Virus record (IMG/VR): IMGVR_UViG_3300042402_001861
Span: 1 to 64,000 of that record
DNA length: 64,000 bases
Reading direction: 5' to 3' (one strand)
Source of the DNA: a virus
In this document: positions 8,922 through 16,761 of the stretch, one piece after another
Numbering within the stretch: the first letter of the stretch is position 1
Layout: every line of letters begins with the position of its first letter
Notes under the pieces: model-generated
What the model was told of the DNA's origin: nothing
Database searches by the model: none
The model's input: the letters and a program-made list of their open reading frames with translations, nothing else
Translations under genes and position numbers: made by a program

Positions 8922-10766
8922 ATGCAGCATACCATTCATTTTCTTTCCGGCCTGCCTCGCAGCGGGTCAACCGTCCTCTCCTCCCTCCTCAATCAGCATC
9001 CACAGGTTCATTCCACTTCAACTAGTGGTCTGATCGACATCATGGGTGCCGTCTGCGTGGCATGGGAGCAATCGCCTTCAACCGTAGCACAGTCTGCCGA
9101 CAAGGAAGAGGCATATCGCCTTCTCCGCTCCGTTGCCGACAGCAAGTATGAAACCGTGTCCAAGCCGGTCATCATCGACAAGAGCCGTGGATGGGCAAAT
9201 CCGCAGATCATGGAAACGCTGACACAGGTTCTCGGAAAGCCGCCAAAGATCATTGCCACGGTCAGGAACCCCGCCGATTGCGCTGCATCGTTTGTCCGTG
9301 TTGCCAAACCAAAGGATGTTCCGAATTTCCTGCGCTCTTCTCAACTCATAGCGCATCTGAAGTCCTCGTATGCAATTCTCAACCAAGGCTACGAGAAGCA
9401 TCCAGAGAATTTCTGCTTCGTTGATTACGATGATCTCATCCAGTCTCCGCAGGCGCAGATGGATCGCATCATCAAGTTCCTTGGTCTTGAGCCACACAAA
9501 TTCGATTTCCACAACATCGACACCAAGGTAGTTGCAGAGAAGGATGATGAGGCATGGGGGATTCCGAATCTTCACACGATAGCCCCTCGCTTGGGCAAGC
9601 AGCATAATCAGGATGCAAGGACGGTTCTTGGCTTCAAATACGATGACTTTGATCCGCCCAAGTTCTGGAAGGGGGAAAATTTTGAAGCACCACGAAAGAA
9701 GAAGAAGATTGACATCTCGGTGGAACTTGCCATGCGTGGGGAATTCGACAAGTCCTACAAGATATTGTGTGAGGCACAGAAAGAGAATCCCGAGTGCAAC
9801 AAAATCGCATTCAACATGGGTTGGTATGCCTTGCGTCAGGATCGCTTGCAGGAAGGCATGGAAAACCTTGCCCGTGGACGGTTTGAGAATTGCTTTGGCA
9901 ATCCCAAGCCACCCGTGCCGACTCCTTTGTGGGATGGAAAAAGCATGGGAACAATTTTGTACAATCTTGAGGCTGGCCTAGGTGACCAGATTCATGCCCT
10001 GAAGTACATTCAAGACATCAATCGTCGTGGTTGTGATGTTATCGTTGCTTGTTCTCCCGAACTCTGCCCGTTGGTGAAAGTTTGCACGGGAGTCAAGATG
10101 ATCATAGACCATGCAGCGGCAGGAATGGTCTATCATGACTTCTGGGTTCCATCCATGTCCGTGCTGTTGCCCCTTGGTTATGAATACAAGGACATCAGCG
10201 GAAAGCCATACATCCCACGGACACGGCATCCTATCAACAAGCGTCCTGTGATAGGTGTGCGTTGGCAGGGAAACCCCAAGTTCGAACATGAACAGAACCG
10301 AAGATTCCCCCTCAAGCCTTTCTTTGATGCTCTTCGCAACATAGATGCGGATTTCATTTGCTTGCAGCGTGACGAAGGGGAGGAAGACTGTCCAGACTTC
10401 ATCAAAAAAGTTGCTCTCAATGATTGGGAACAGACACGGGATGCAATCTCAGGATGTGACTTAGTGATTTCCTCATGTACAAGCGTTGCCCATCTTGCGG
10501 GTGCAATGGGAGTTGAAACCTGGGTCGTGGTTCCTGTTCTCAATTATTACATTTGGAGCGTACCGGGGAACAAGACACCATTCTATGATTCGGTACGGCT
10601 ATTTCGTCAGCAGAAATTTGGCTGTTGGAAGGCTCCGACACAGGAAATTGCCGAGGCATTGGCTGCTAAATATCCGAGCATCAAGCCGCCATCGAAGGCT
10701 GCACCAAGAACAACAAAGGCAACAAGGAGAAATCACAATGCAGAAATATGTCAGAGTAGAGAATGA
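8922..10766 (+). CDS. Sulfotransferase-TPR-heptosyltransferase-like (GT9) fusion
   Basis: 614 residues in three parts. Residues ~1-240 are a PAPS-dependent sulfotransferase: P-loop-like 'LSGLPRSGSTVLSSLLNQHP' near the start and a 3'-phosphate site 'VRNPADCAASFVRVAK'. Residues ~255-325 look like TPR helices ('AMRGEFDKSYKILCEAQKEN'). Residues ~335-590 resemble GT9 (ADP-heptose:LPS heptosyltransferase) proteins: 'EAGLGDQIHALKYIQ', 'IGVRWQGNPKFEHEQNRRFP' and 'CDLVISSCTSVAHLAGAMGV'. The enzyme could sulfate and glycosylate a host surface glycan or a virion protein. The neighbouring heptose-nucleotide genes support heptose as donor sugar. Its end overlaps the next gene by 29 bases. Confidence 0.75.
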   Translation: MQHTIHFLSGLPRSGSTVLSSLLNQHPQVHSTSTSGLIDIMGAVCVAWEQSPSTVAQSADKEEAYRLLRSVADSKYETVSKPVIIDKSRGWANPQIMETLTQVLGKPPKIIATVRNPADCAASFVRVAKPKDVPNFLRSSQLIAHLKSSYAILNQGYEKHPENFCFVDYDDLIQSPQAQMDRIIKFLGLEPHKFDFHNIDTKVVAEKDDEAWGIPNLHTIAPRLGKQHNQDARTVLGFKYDDFDPPKFWKGENFEAPRKKKKIDISVELAMRGEFDKSYKILCEAQKENPECNKIAFNMGWYALRQDRLQEGMENLARGRFENCFGNPKPPVPTPLWDGKSMGTILYNLEAGLGDQIHALKYIQDINRRGCDVIVACSPELCPLVKVCTGVKMIIDHAAAGMVYHDFWVPSMSVLLPLGYEYKDISGKPYIPRTRHPINKRPVIGVRWQGNPKFEHEQNRRFPLKPFFDALRNIDADFICLQRDEGEEDCPDFIKKVALNDWEQTRDAISGCDLVISSCTSVAHLAGAMGVETWVVVPVLNYYIWSVPGNKTPFYDSVRLFRQQKFGCWKAPTQEIAEALAAKYPSIKPPSKAAPRTTKATRRNHNAEICQSRE

Positions 10767-11163
10767 CCAAGTGGTTGAATGCCTTGACTATCTTCCCGGT
10801 ACACCGGGAGATTGGCGGGAGGCAATCGACATCACACCGACTCTTATACCTTTAAAGCAAATTTGTGGGCCACATCATTTCGATATCAGCAAGAATCCCG
10901 TAGAAATCGTGTGGAGCGTGATTGACTTGAATGAGCAGGAACGGAAGGAAACATTGATGAATATTCTGGTTAGTCCCTTGACCTTCAAAATGCAGCAAGA
11001 AATGCAAAAAGAATTCAACAATTCTTTAGAGGGAATTGGAATGGATGTTGATTTTGTTCGTTCGTTGACTGAACAAGTTCGGGCAATCAAGACAGAGATT
11101 GCTGCCCTGACCACTCACGAAGAAATTGATGCATACATCGCCGCCAAGGGAATCACTCCCTGA
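10738..11163 (+). CDS. Unknown protein in sugar block
   Basis: 141 residues, not recognised. The ATG at 10738 is preceded by AAGGAG at good spacing, which decides the start; the frame is open further upstream, inside the previous gene. The protein has a beta-rich N-terminal half ('MQKYVRVENDQVVECLDYLP') and a helical C-terminal half ('ERKETLMNILVSPLTFKMQQ', 'VRAIKTEIAALTTHEEIDAY'). A CTAAATA at 10676-10682 inside the upstream gene might be its promoter but could be chance. The helical part resembles small tail-fibre-associated proteins only in a general way, so no function is offered. Confidence 0.55.
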   Translation: MQKYVRVENDQVVECLDYLPGTPGDWREAIDITPTLIPLKQICGPHHFDISKNPVEIVWSVIDLNEQERKETLMNILVSPLTFKMQQEMQKEFNNSLEGIGMDVDFVRSLTEQVRAIKTEIAALTTHEEIDAYIAAKGITP

Positions 11164-11193
11164 ACTGACTTTCACAATTAGTGGGGACAAGTC

Positions 11194-12006
11194 GTGAGAA
11201 TTGCTTTTACCATCATACATAATGGTCTTCATCACCTGAAGCACAACGATCAAGCGGAGAGAATCCTTTCGATGTGCGACAGGTGGGTGGTGGTGGAAGG
11301 AGCCGCCCGTTCCAAGGGCAGCACGACTTGGTGCAAGGAGTTTCCCGAAAGTCTCCATGAAAATGGAGCCAGCGTGGACGGGACATTGGATTACCTGAAC
11401 GATCTTTCGCAGAAGAACGACAGGCTGATCCTTGTCCCGTCCACCGGCTTCTGGGAATCCAAGGATCATCAGGTCAATCGGGCAATTGTGGAAGTCCGCA
11501 AGATCACGGATCGCTGTTTCCTGTGGGAGTTCGATGCCGACGAGCAATGGGATGCTGAGTCGATGGATGCAGCGGAAAAAGAACTTGTTGAAAAGAACGC
11601 CAAGGCAGGATGTTTTGCAGCAGATTGCTACATCGGCAGGAACCTGATGGCAATCGGAGATTGGGGCGAGGCAAGGACATACGGATACACCCGCCTGTGG
11701 AATTGGGAAGGCGAGAACTTCATCTGCCATGAGCCTCCCGTGCTTGAGGGGCTGATGGGGATCGATCCAACCATGCTGTCGCCTAGATTCAAGCACTACA
11801 ACTATCACTTTGAGAAGGATGTTGCATTCAAGGATGCATGGTATGGTGGTCATGAGGGAATCCTTGAAAGATGGAAGTTGATCAATTCCCTTGACAAGCG
11901 ATTCTTCCCAATGCACATCTCAAACCTCATCACGGGGCCGTGGGGCAAGTCCAACAGCGCAATAATATGGAACAATAGAAATGAAGAACATCCTCGTCAT
12001 TGGTGA
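11194..12006 (+). CDS. Glycosyltransferase, GT-A type
   Basis: 270 residues from a GTG start with GGGGA upstream. It has the layout of small GT-A glycosyltransferases: 'MRIAFTIIHNGLHHLKHNDQ' at the N-terminus, a Rossmann-like strand 'CDRWVVVEGAARSKGSTTWC', and the metal/nucleotide-sugar motif in 'FLWEFDADEQWDAESMD' (DxD-type). Relatives in phages and LPS clusters are assigned to GT2- or GT17-like groups; the exact family is unsure. It probably transfers a sugar in the same pathway as the neighbouring heptose genes. It overlaps the following kinase gene by 26 bases. Confidence 0.7.
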   Translation: MRIAFTIIHNGLHHLKHNDQAERILSMCDRWVVVEGAARSKGSTTWCKEFPESLHENGASVDGTLDYLNDLSQKNDRLILVPSTGFWESKDHQVNRAIVEVRKITDRCFLWEFDADEQWDAESMDAAEKELVEKNAKAGCFAADCYIGRNLMAIGDWGEARTYGYTRLWNWEGENFICHEPPVLEGLMGIDPTMLSPRFKHYNYHFEKDVAFKDAWYGGHEGILERWKLINSLDKRFFPMHISNLITGPWGKSNSAIIWNNRNEEHPRHW

Positions 12007-12721
12007 CAGTTGCCGAGATATCTTTGTGTACTGCGATGCACATAGGCTATGCCCCGATGTTCCTGTTCCTGTGTTGAATGTCTCCTATCAAACAGAGAAC
12101 AAGGGAATGGCTTTGAATGTTCAGGAGAATATCAAGGCTCTTGGACAGCCTTGCGACATCTTCACAAATTCAAATTGGCACGATGTCACCAAGACTCGCT
12201 ATGTCCACGCAACAAGCAACCATGCTTTCTTCCGTGTTGACTCTGGCATCAAGCCAGAAAGAATGATGAATTGTCCTTCTCTTCTATACGGGATGATCGT
12301 GATCTCCGATTACAACAAGGGATTTCTCAAGGAAGAAGACATTGCAGCCATCTGTTCCATGCACGACAATGTATTCGTTGACACCAAGAAGCGACTTGGC
12401 CCATGGCTCAACCATGCCCGATACATCAAAATCAATGCATCCGAGTACATGGCATCCAAAGAATTCATCACGCCGGAACTGAAGGACAAGATCGTCGTTA
12501 CCCTCGGCAAGGATGGCTGCGAACACAGGGATCATATCTATCCCGTGCAGCAATCCGATGTCCGTGATGTCTCGGGAGCAGGAGACACCTTCCTCGCGGG
12601 ACTTTGCGTGAAGTACTTGCAGACAAGCGACATAGAGGAATCCATAATGTTTGCAAATCGTTGTGCGGCTTCTGTGGTGAAGCATCGTGGAGTCACGGTG
12701 GTTGATCCGAATGAAATCTGA
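11981..12721 (+). CDS. hldA: PfkB-family heptose-7-phosphate kinase (HldE kinase-domain type)
   Basis: 246 residues. It matches the kinase half of HldE along its length: 'VIGDSCRDIFVYCDAHRLCP' then 'DVPVPVLNV' (HldE: SRISPEAPVPV), 'VISDYNKGFL' (SDYAKG), and the C-terminal PfkB signature 'DVSGAGDTFLAGLCVKY' containing the catalytic Asp of GAGD. HldE kinase domains are ~310-330 residues; this one lacks most of the segment after the 'LNVQENIKALG' helix. The reaction would be ATP-dependent 1-phosphorylation of D-glycero-D-manno-heptose 7-phosphate in the cytoplasm. The nucleotidyltransferase that is usually fused follows as a separate overlapping gene. Confidence 0.75.
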   Translation: MKNILVIGDSCRDIFVYCDAHRLCPDVPVPVLNVSYQTENKGMALNVQENIKALGQPCDIFTNSNWHDVTKTRYVHATSNHAFFRVDSGIKPERMMNCPSLLYGMIVISDYNKGFLKEEDIAAICSMHDNVFVDTKKRLGPWLNHARYIKINASEYMASKEFITPELKDKIVVTLGKDGCEHRDHIYPVQQSDVRDVSGAGDTFLAGLCVKYLQTSDIEESIMFANRCAASVVKHRGVTVVDPNEI

Positions 12722-13136
12722 AATCAACAAGATTGTACTCACCAACGGCGTGTTTGATGTCATTCACAGAAAGCACATCGAACTCCTGTCATTCTGTAAG
12801 GAGCAAGGTGACTATCTGATCGTGGCGATAGATTCGGATCGCAGGGTGAGAGAAACCAAGGGAAGCACTCGCCCAATCAACAGCGAGATGGACAGGAAGT
12901 TTGTTCTGAATTCCTTGAAATTTGTTGACGAAGTTCTTGTGTTTGACACGATCCAAGACCTTCGGCAATTGCACAAAGGGATTCGCCCAAACATCTATGT
13001 AAAGGGCGGTGACTGGCAGGAATCGTTTCTGCGTGAAACCGATGGTATACTTCCTGCCACCAAGGTCATCCTCTTTCCATACGAGAATTCCTATTCCTCC
13101 ACGAAGACCATAGAAAGAATGAGGCAATCGCAATGA
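12711..13136 (+). CDS. hldC: Heptose-1-phosphate nucleotidyltransferase (HldE C-terminal type)
   Basis: 141 residues from the ATG at 12711, overlapping the kinase gene by 11 bases. It matches the adenylyltransferase half of HldE: 'TNGVFDVIHRKHIELLSF', 'GDYLIVAIDSDRRVRETKGS' then 'TRPINSEMDR', 'IYVKGGDW', and 'YSSTKTIERMR' at the end. The reaction would be ATP + heptose 1-phosphate to ADP-heptose. The usual HxGH nucleotide-binding motif reads H-R-K-H: both histidines are kept but the glycine is lysine, which is unusual. Together with the gene before it, it equals one HldE split into two cistrons. Confidence 0.78.
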   Translation: MKSEINKIVLTNGVFDVIHRKHIELLSFCKEQGDYLIVAIDSDRRVRETKGSTRPINSEMDRKFVLNSLKFVDEVLVFDTIQDLRQLHKGIRPNIYVKGGDWQESFLRETDGILPATKVILFPYENSYSSTKTIERMRQSQ

Positions 13137-14044
13137 TCGTTGTTACCGGCGCATCTGGCTTCATAGGAAGCAGGATGGTTGCATATCTGAACACATTGGG
13201 CATCACGGACATAGCCGTAGTTGATGACTTTGAGGTCAATCACAGGCTCGGGTATGCAAGCAAGGCAAACTACGCCAACTTGCAGTCTTGTGAGTTTGGG
13301 ACCGTGCATCCAATCATCATGAGTAGGGATTCGATACTTCCTGTTGGTGACATTCAGGCAGTATTTCACTTTGGTGCCATCAGCAACACTCTCGAAAAGG
13401 ACACCTCAAGGCTCTACAACTACAATACCCGCTACACCTACATCCTTGGCGAGGCTTGCAAGGAGAGGGGCATTCCCCTGCTGTTCAGTTCAACCGCAGC
13501 AGTCTATGGCAACGGAAACGGTCCTCTGAACGACTATGCCAAGTCCAAGAGGATTTCCGAAAAAGATATATCTGCTCATGCCGTATGCTTCAGGCTTTTC
13601 AATGTGTATGGTCCCAACGAATCACACAAGGGCAGGATGGCATCGGTAATCCATCATTGGCACAACCAACTGACCAAGAACGGAATTCTTGAGATGTTTG
13701 AAGGTTCCCATGCGTACAAGCGTGACTTCATTTGGGTCAACGATGTGTGCCGAGTCTTTCATTCGGCATCGATCAACTACCAGCCGGGAATCTATGACTT
13801 GGGAAGCGGCAGGAGCGAAGCCCTTGACAAGGTTGCTAGAGTGGTGATTGCTGCTCATGGTGGCGGTGAAATCAAGGAGATACCGATGCCAAGCGACTTG
13901 GCGCTTCAGTATCAGACAAACACGCAGTCAGATATTGTTGCCATAAGAAACAATGGTTGGTGCGTAGACATGATGGGAATTGAGATGGGAATCCCCCTGT
14001 ACATCGAAAAGTTGAGGAACGCAAAATGGCAAGTCGCAAGTTGA
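13133..14044 (+). CDS. hldD: ADP-heptose 6-epimerase-like SDR protein (HldD type)
   Basis: 303 residues. Extended short-chain dehydrogenase/reductase with the NAD(P)-binding 'VTGASGFIGSRM' at the N-terminus, catalytic Tyr135-x3-Lys139 ('NDYAKSK') and Ser/Thr in 'LLFSSTAAVYG'. The stretch 'RLFNVYGPNESHKGRMASVI' closely follows the HldD hallmark FNVYGPxExHKGxMASV, which separates it from GalE- or RmlB-type epimerases. The reaction would convert ADP-D-glycero-D-manno-heptose to the L-glycero-D-manno form, the LPS inner-core donor. ATGA overlap with the nucleotidyltransferase gene shows coupled expression. Confidence 0.82.
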   Translation: MIVVTGASGFIGSRMVAYLNTLGITDIAVVDDFEVNHRLGYASKANYANLQSCEFGTVHPIIMSRDSILPVGDIQAVFHFGAISNTLEKDTSRLYNYNTRYTYILGEACKERGIPLLFSSTAAVYGNGNGPLNDYAKSKRISEKDISAHAVCFRLFNVYGPNESHKGRMASVIHHWHNQLTKNGILEMFEGSHAYKRDFIWVNDVCRVFHSASINYQPGIYDLGSGRSEALDKVARVVIAAHGGGEIKEIPMPSDLALQYQTNTQSDIVAIRNNGWCVDMMGIEMGIPLYIEKLRNAKWQVAS

Positions 14045-14394
14045 AGAGCGAGATGGTGGAAAAAGGTTGGGGCAACGAGATCATCTTTGCCAACAACGGA
14101 AGATACTGCGGAAAGTTGCTGAACCTGAACGCAGGAAAGAAGTTCAGTATGCACTTTCACCTGATGAAGGACGAGACATGGTATGTCGCCAAGGGAAGCC
14201 TGATACTTCGTTGGATCGACACCTCGGATGGCAAGACGCATTGGGAGAAACTTGATGTGGGAGATGTAGTGAGGAACTTCTCGGGGTTTCCCCATCAACT
14301 TGAGGCAATAGAAGACTCAACGATATTTGAAGTTTCCACCCAACACTTCGACCACGACAGTTACCGTGTACTGCCCGGAGACAGCCAGAAGTGA
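14026..14394 (+). CDS. Cupin-fold protein, sugar-phosphate isomerase-like
   Basis: 122 residues. Single cupin domain with metal ligands in 'FSMHFHLMKDETWYVAKGSL' (H-x-H then E) and a later His in 'GFPHQLEAIEDSTIFEVST'. The opening 'KGWGNEIIFANN' resembles the KxWGxE start of type II phosphomannose isomerase cupins. It could be a sugar-phosphate isomerase or epimerase acting on the pathway encoded beside it. It overlaps HldD by 19 bases and the HAD gene by 4 bases. The cupin fold is clear; the substrate is unknown. Confidence 0.7.
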   Translation: MASRKLKSEMVEKGWGNEIIFANNGRYCGKLLNLNAGKKFSMHFHLMKDETWYVAKGSLILRWIDTSDGKTHWEKLDVGDVVRNFSGFPHQLEAIEDSTIFEVSTQHFDHDSYRVLPGDSQK

Positions 14395-14711
14395 GATACG
14401 CCTTCGACATCGACAATACATTGGTTTCCACGCAGGGTAGCGATTACCAAAATTCAACCCCGATACAACATCGAATTGATTCGGTGAATCGTCTTTACGA
14501 GGAAGGCCATACCATAATTCTTTTCACGGCAAGGGGTTCTGCATCAGGCAATGACTATACAGAATTCACCAAGCAGCAGATGGAGAAATTCGGAGTCAAG
14601 TATCATGTTCTCATCACGGGCAAGCCGGATGTAGATGTCTTCATAGATGACAAGGCAATGTCGGTTCGCGAGTGGGATCGAAAGCAAGGACGAATTGTTC
14701 TTCGCTTTTGA
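14391..14711 (+). CDS. HAD-family phosphatase, candidate heptose bisphosphate phosphatase
   Basis: 106 residues from GTG (GTGA overlap with the cupin gene). HAD motif I is 'FDIDNTL' with nucleophile Asp6 and Asp8, motif II is in 'IILFTARGSA', and motif IV is 'DVFIDDKA'. Small HAD proteins of this type occur in capsule and LPS clusters. In the ADP-heptose pathway a HAD enzyme (GmhB) removes the 7-phosphate between the kinase and nucleotidyltransferase steps, so this gene fits that slot. GmhB is longer (~190 residues) and normally has zinc cysteines that are absent here, so assignment rests on context. Confidence 0.65.
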   Translation: MRYAFDIDNTLVSTQGSDYQNSTPIQHRIDSVNRLYEEGHTIILFTARGSASGNDYTEFTKQQMEKFGVKYHVLITGKPDVDVFIDDKAMSVREWDRKQGRIVLRF

Positions 14712-14782
14712 AAATAGCAGAAATACTTATCCACAATCGACAAATCCCTTGCACGAATGAGTGTTTCTGCGTATCCTTTGGT

Positions 14783-14789
14783 CTAAATA
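14783..14789 (+). promoter_or_regulatory. Late promoter, CTAAATA
   Basis: CTAAATA lies 34 bases before the ATG at 14824, with AAGGAG between. A weak sigma70-like pair (TTGCAC at 14749, TATCCT at 14772, 17-base spacer) lies just upstream and might give earlier expression of the reductase. Confidence 0.55.
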
Positions 14790-14823
14790 CACTCACCAAA
14801 CAAGACACAACAAGGAGAAGAAA

Positions 14824-16746
14824 ATGAGTGAACACGGACTTCCCACGCCTTACCAGCATTTCATCCATCTTTCAAGATATTCAAGATGGCTTGAATCGGA
14901 GAACCGCAGAGAGACATGGGAAGAAACGGTGGCTCGTTACTTCGACTTCTTTGACAAGCACCTTGGCAGCAAGATCACCAAGGAGCATCGCAAGGAACTT
15001 GAGACTGCCGTTCTGAACCTTGAGGTGATGCCTTCCATGCGGGCATTGATGACCGCCGGTCCTGCTCTTGAGCGTTGCAATGTAGCGGGATACAACTGTG
15101 CATTCGTGGCAGTCAATCGTGTCCGTGCTTTCGATGAAATCCTCTATGTGCTGATGTGTGGCACGGGAGTGGGCTTCAGCGTGGAGAATCGCTTCGTCTA
15201 CAAGTTGCCGACCGTTGCCGAGGAATTCTTCCCAAGCGACACCGTGATCGTGGTTGAGGATTCCAAGATCGGATGGGCAAAGGCATTCAAGGAACTCATC
15301 AGCCTGCTGATTGTAGGACAACTTCCCAAGTGGGATGTCTCCAAGGTCCGTTCCAAGGGTGCAAGACTCAAGACATTTGGTGGCCGTGCAAGCGGTCCCG
15401 ATCCGCTTGTCGAATTGTTCAAGTTCACATCCGACACCTTCCGTAAGGCAGCAGGCCGCAAGTTGACAACAATTGAATGCCATGACATCGTTTGCAAGAT
15501 CGCGGAGATCGTGGTGGTTGGTGGCGTTCGTCGCTCTGCATTGATCAGCCTGTCTGACCTCAACGATGAGCGGATGCGTAATGCCAAGGTTGGTCAATGG
15601 TGGGTGATCGATCCACAGAGGGCATTGGCAAACAACTCTGCCGTCTACCAAGAGAAGCCCGAGATCGGCACCTTCATGGACGAGTGGGTTTCTCTGTACA
15701 AGTCAAGGAGCGGTGAGCGTGGAATTTTCAATCGCGATGCAGCCAAGAAGCAAGTTTCGAAGTTGGGTGATCGTCGTGATCCAAACTTTGACTTTGGAAC
15801 AAACCCATGCTCGGAGATCATCCTGCGTGACCGTGAATTCTGCAACTTGTCCGAAGTGGTGATTCGCAGCACCGACAGCGTGAATGACCTGACTCGCAAG
15901 GTTCGTCTTGCTGCCATCCTTGGCACATGGCAGGCATCCCTGACCAACTTCCGCTACATCTCAAGCGAGTGGAAGAAGAACTGCGAGGAGGAGGCTTTGC
16001 TTGGGGTTTCGCTCACGGGAATCCTTGACAATTCCCTGCTGCGAAACTACAACAATCTTGATGGACTTCTTGAAACAATGAAGCAAGTCGCAGTCAAGAC
16101 AAACGCCGAATGGGCAAAGAAGATCGGCATCAACCCTGCCGCAGCCATCACTTGCGTCAAGCCTTCGGGAACTGTGTCTCAGTTGGTTGACGCTGCTTCA
16201 GGAATCCATGCCCGTCACAGCGAATACTACATTCGCACAGTCCGGGCAGACCGCAAGGATCCGCTGTGTCAGTTCATGATCGACCAAGGCTTCCCCGCAG
16301 AGCCTTGCGTGATGCGTCCTGACCATACGATGGTTTTCTCTTTCCCAATGAAGTCGCCAAAGGGTTCACCTACACGAAACGACATCACGGCCATTGAACA
16401 TCTTGAATTGTGGAAGATGTACCAAGACCATTGGTGTGAACATAAGCCTTCCATCACGATCACGGTTCGTGAGCATGAATGGCTTGATGTTGGTGCATGG
16501 GTCTACAATCACATTGACAGCATCTCGGGAATTTCGTTCCTACCTCACTCCGATCACAGTTATCAGCAGGCACCATACCAAGACTGCACCAAGGAGCAGT
16601 ACGAGGCCATGGTTGCCAAGATGCCGAAGAATGTCGATTGGAGCCTGCTGTCAAATTACGAGAAGGAAGACAATACCGCAGGGACGCAGACATTCGCATG
16701 TTCTGCGGGTTCGTGTGAGATTGTTGACTTAACACAAGCGAGTTGA
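14824..16746 (+). CDS. nrdJ: Class II (adenosylcobalamin-dependent) ribonucleotide reductase
   Basis: 640 residues from the ATG at 14824, chosen because AAGGAG precedes it; the frame is open upstream across the promoter. It resembles monomeric B12-dependent ribonucleoside-triphosphate reductase (Lactobacillus RTPR type, ~740 residues). The active-site loop is N327-P-C329-S-E331 ('NPCSEIILRDREFCNLSEVV'); the second redox Cys of the pair lies in 'AGPALERCNVAGYNC' and 'REFCNLS'; the C-terminal re-reducing pair is C626 and C631 in 'FACSAGSCEIVDL', with the CxxxxC spacing of RTPR. It makes deoxyribonucleotides for phage DNA and depends on host cobalamin. No intein is visible. Confidence 0.88.
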   Translation: MSEHGLPTPYQHFIHLSRYSRWLESENRRETWEETVARYFDFFDKHLGSKITKEHRKELETAVLNLEVMPSMRALMTAGPALERCNVAGYNCAFVAVNRVRAFDEILYVLMCGTGVGFSVENRFVYKLPTVAEEFFPSDTVIVVEDSKIGWAKAFKELISLLIVGQLPKWDVSKVRSKGARLKTFGGRASGPDPLVELFKFTSDTFRKAAGRKLTTIECHDIVCKIAEIVVVGGVRRSALISLSDLNDERMRNAKVGQWWVIDPQRALANNSAVYQEKPEIGTFMDEWVSLYKSRSGERGIFNRDAAKKQVSKLGDRRDPNFDFGTNPCSEIILRDREFCNLSEVVIRSTDSVNDLTRKVRLAAILGTWQASLTNFRYISSEWKKNCEEEALLGVSLTGILDNSLLRNYNNLDGLLETMKQVAVKTNAEWAKKIGINPAAAITCVKPSGTVSQLVDAASGIHARHSEYYIRTVRADRKDPLCQFMIDQGFPAEPCVMRPDHTMVFSFPMKSPKGSPTRNDITAIEHLELWKMYQDHWCEHKPSITITVREHEWLDVGAWVYNHIDSISGISFLPHSDHSYQQAPYQDCTKEQYEAMVAKMPKNVDWSLLSNYEKEDNTAGTQTFACSAGSCEIVDLTQAS

Positions 16747-16753
16747 ATAAATA
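16747..16753 (+). promoter_or_regulatory. Late-promoter-like ATAAATA
   Basis: ATAAATA directly after the reductase stop, 8 bases before the GTG at 16762. It is close to the T4 late -10 (TATAAATA) but leaves no leader. Confidence 0.4.
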
Positions 16754-16761
16754 CTCCTGCT

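Noticed and set aside
10676-10682. CTAAATA inside the sulfotransferase fusion gene
   Set aside because: It could serve the gene at 10738, but it is in coding sequence and 55 bases away; not supported strongly enough to list.
14824-16746. Intein or homing endonuclease in the reductase gene
   Set aside because: The protein is continuous, somewhat shorter than typical RTPR, with no splice-junction motifs.
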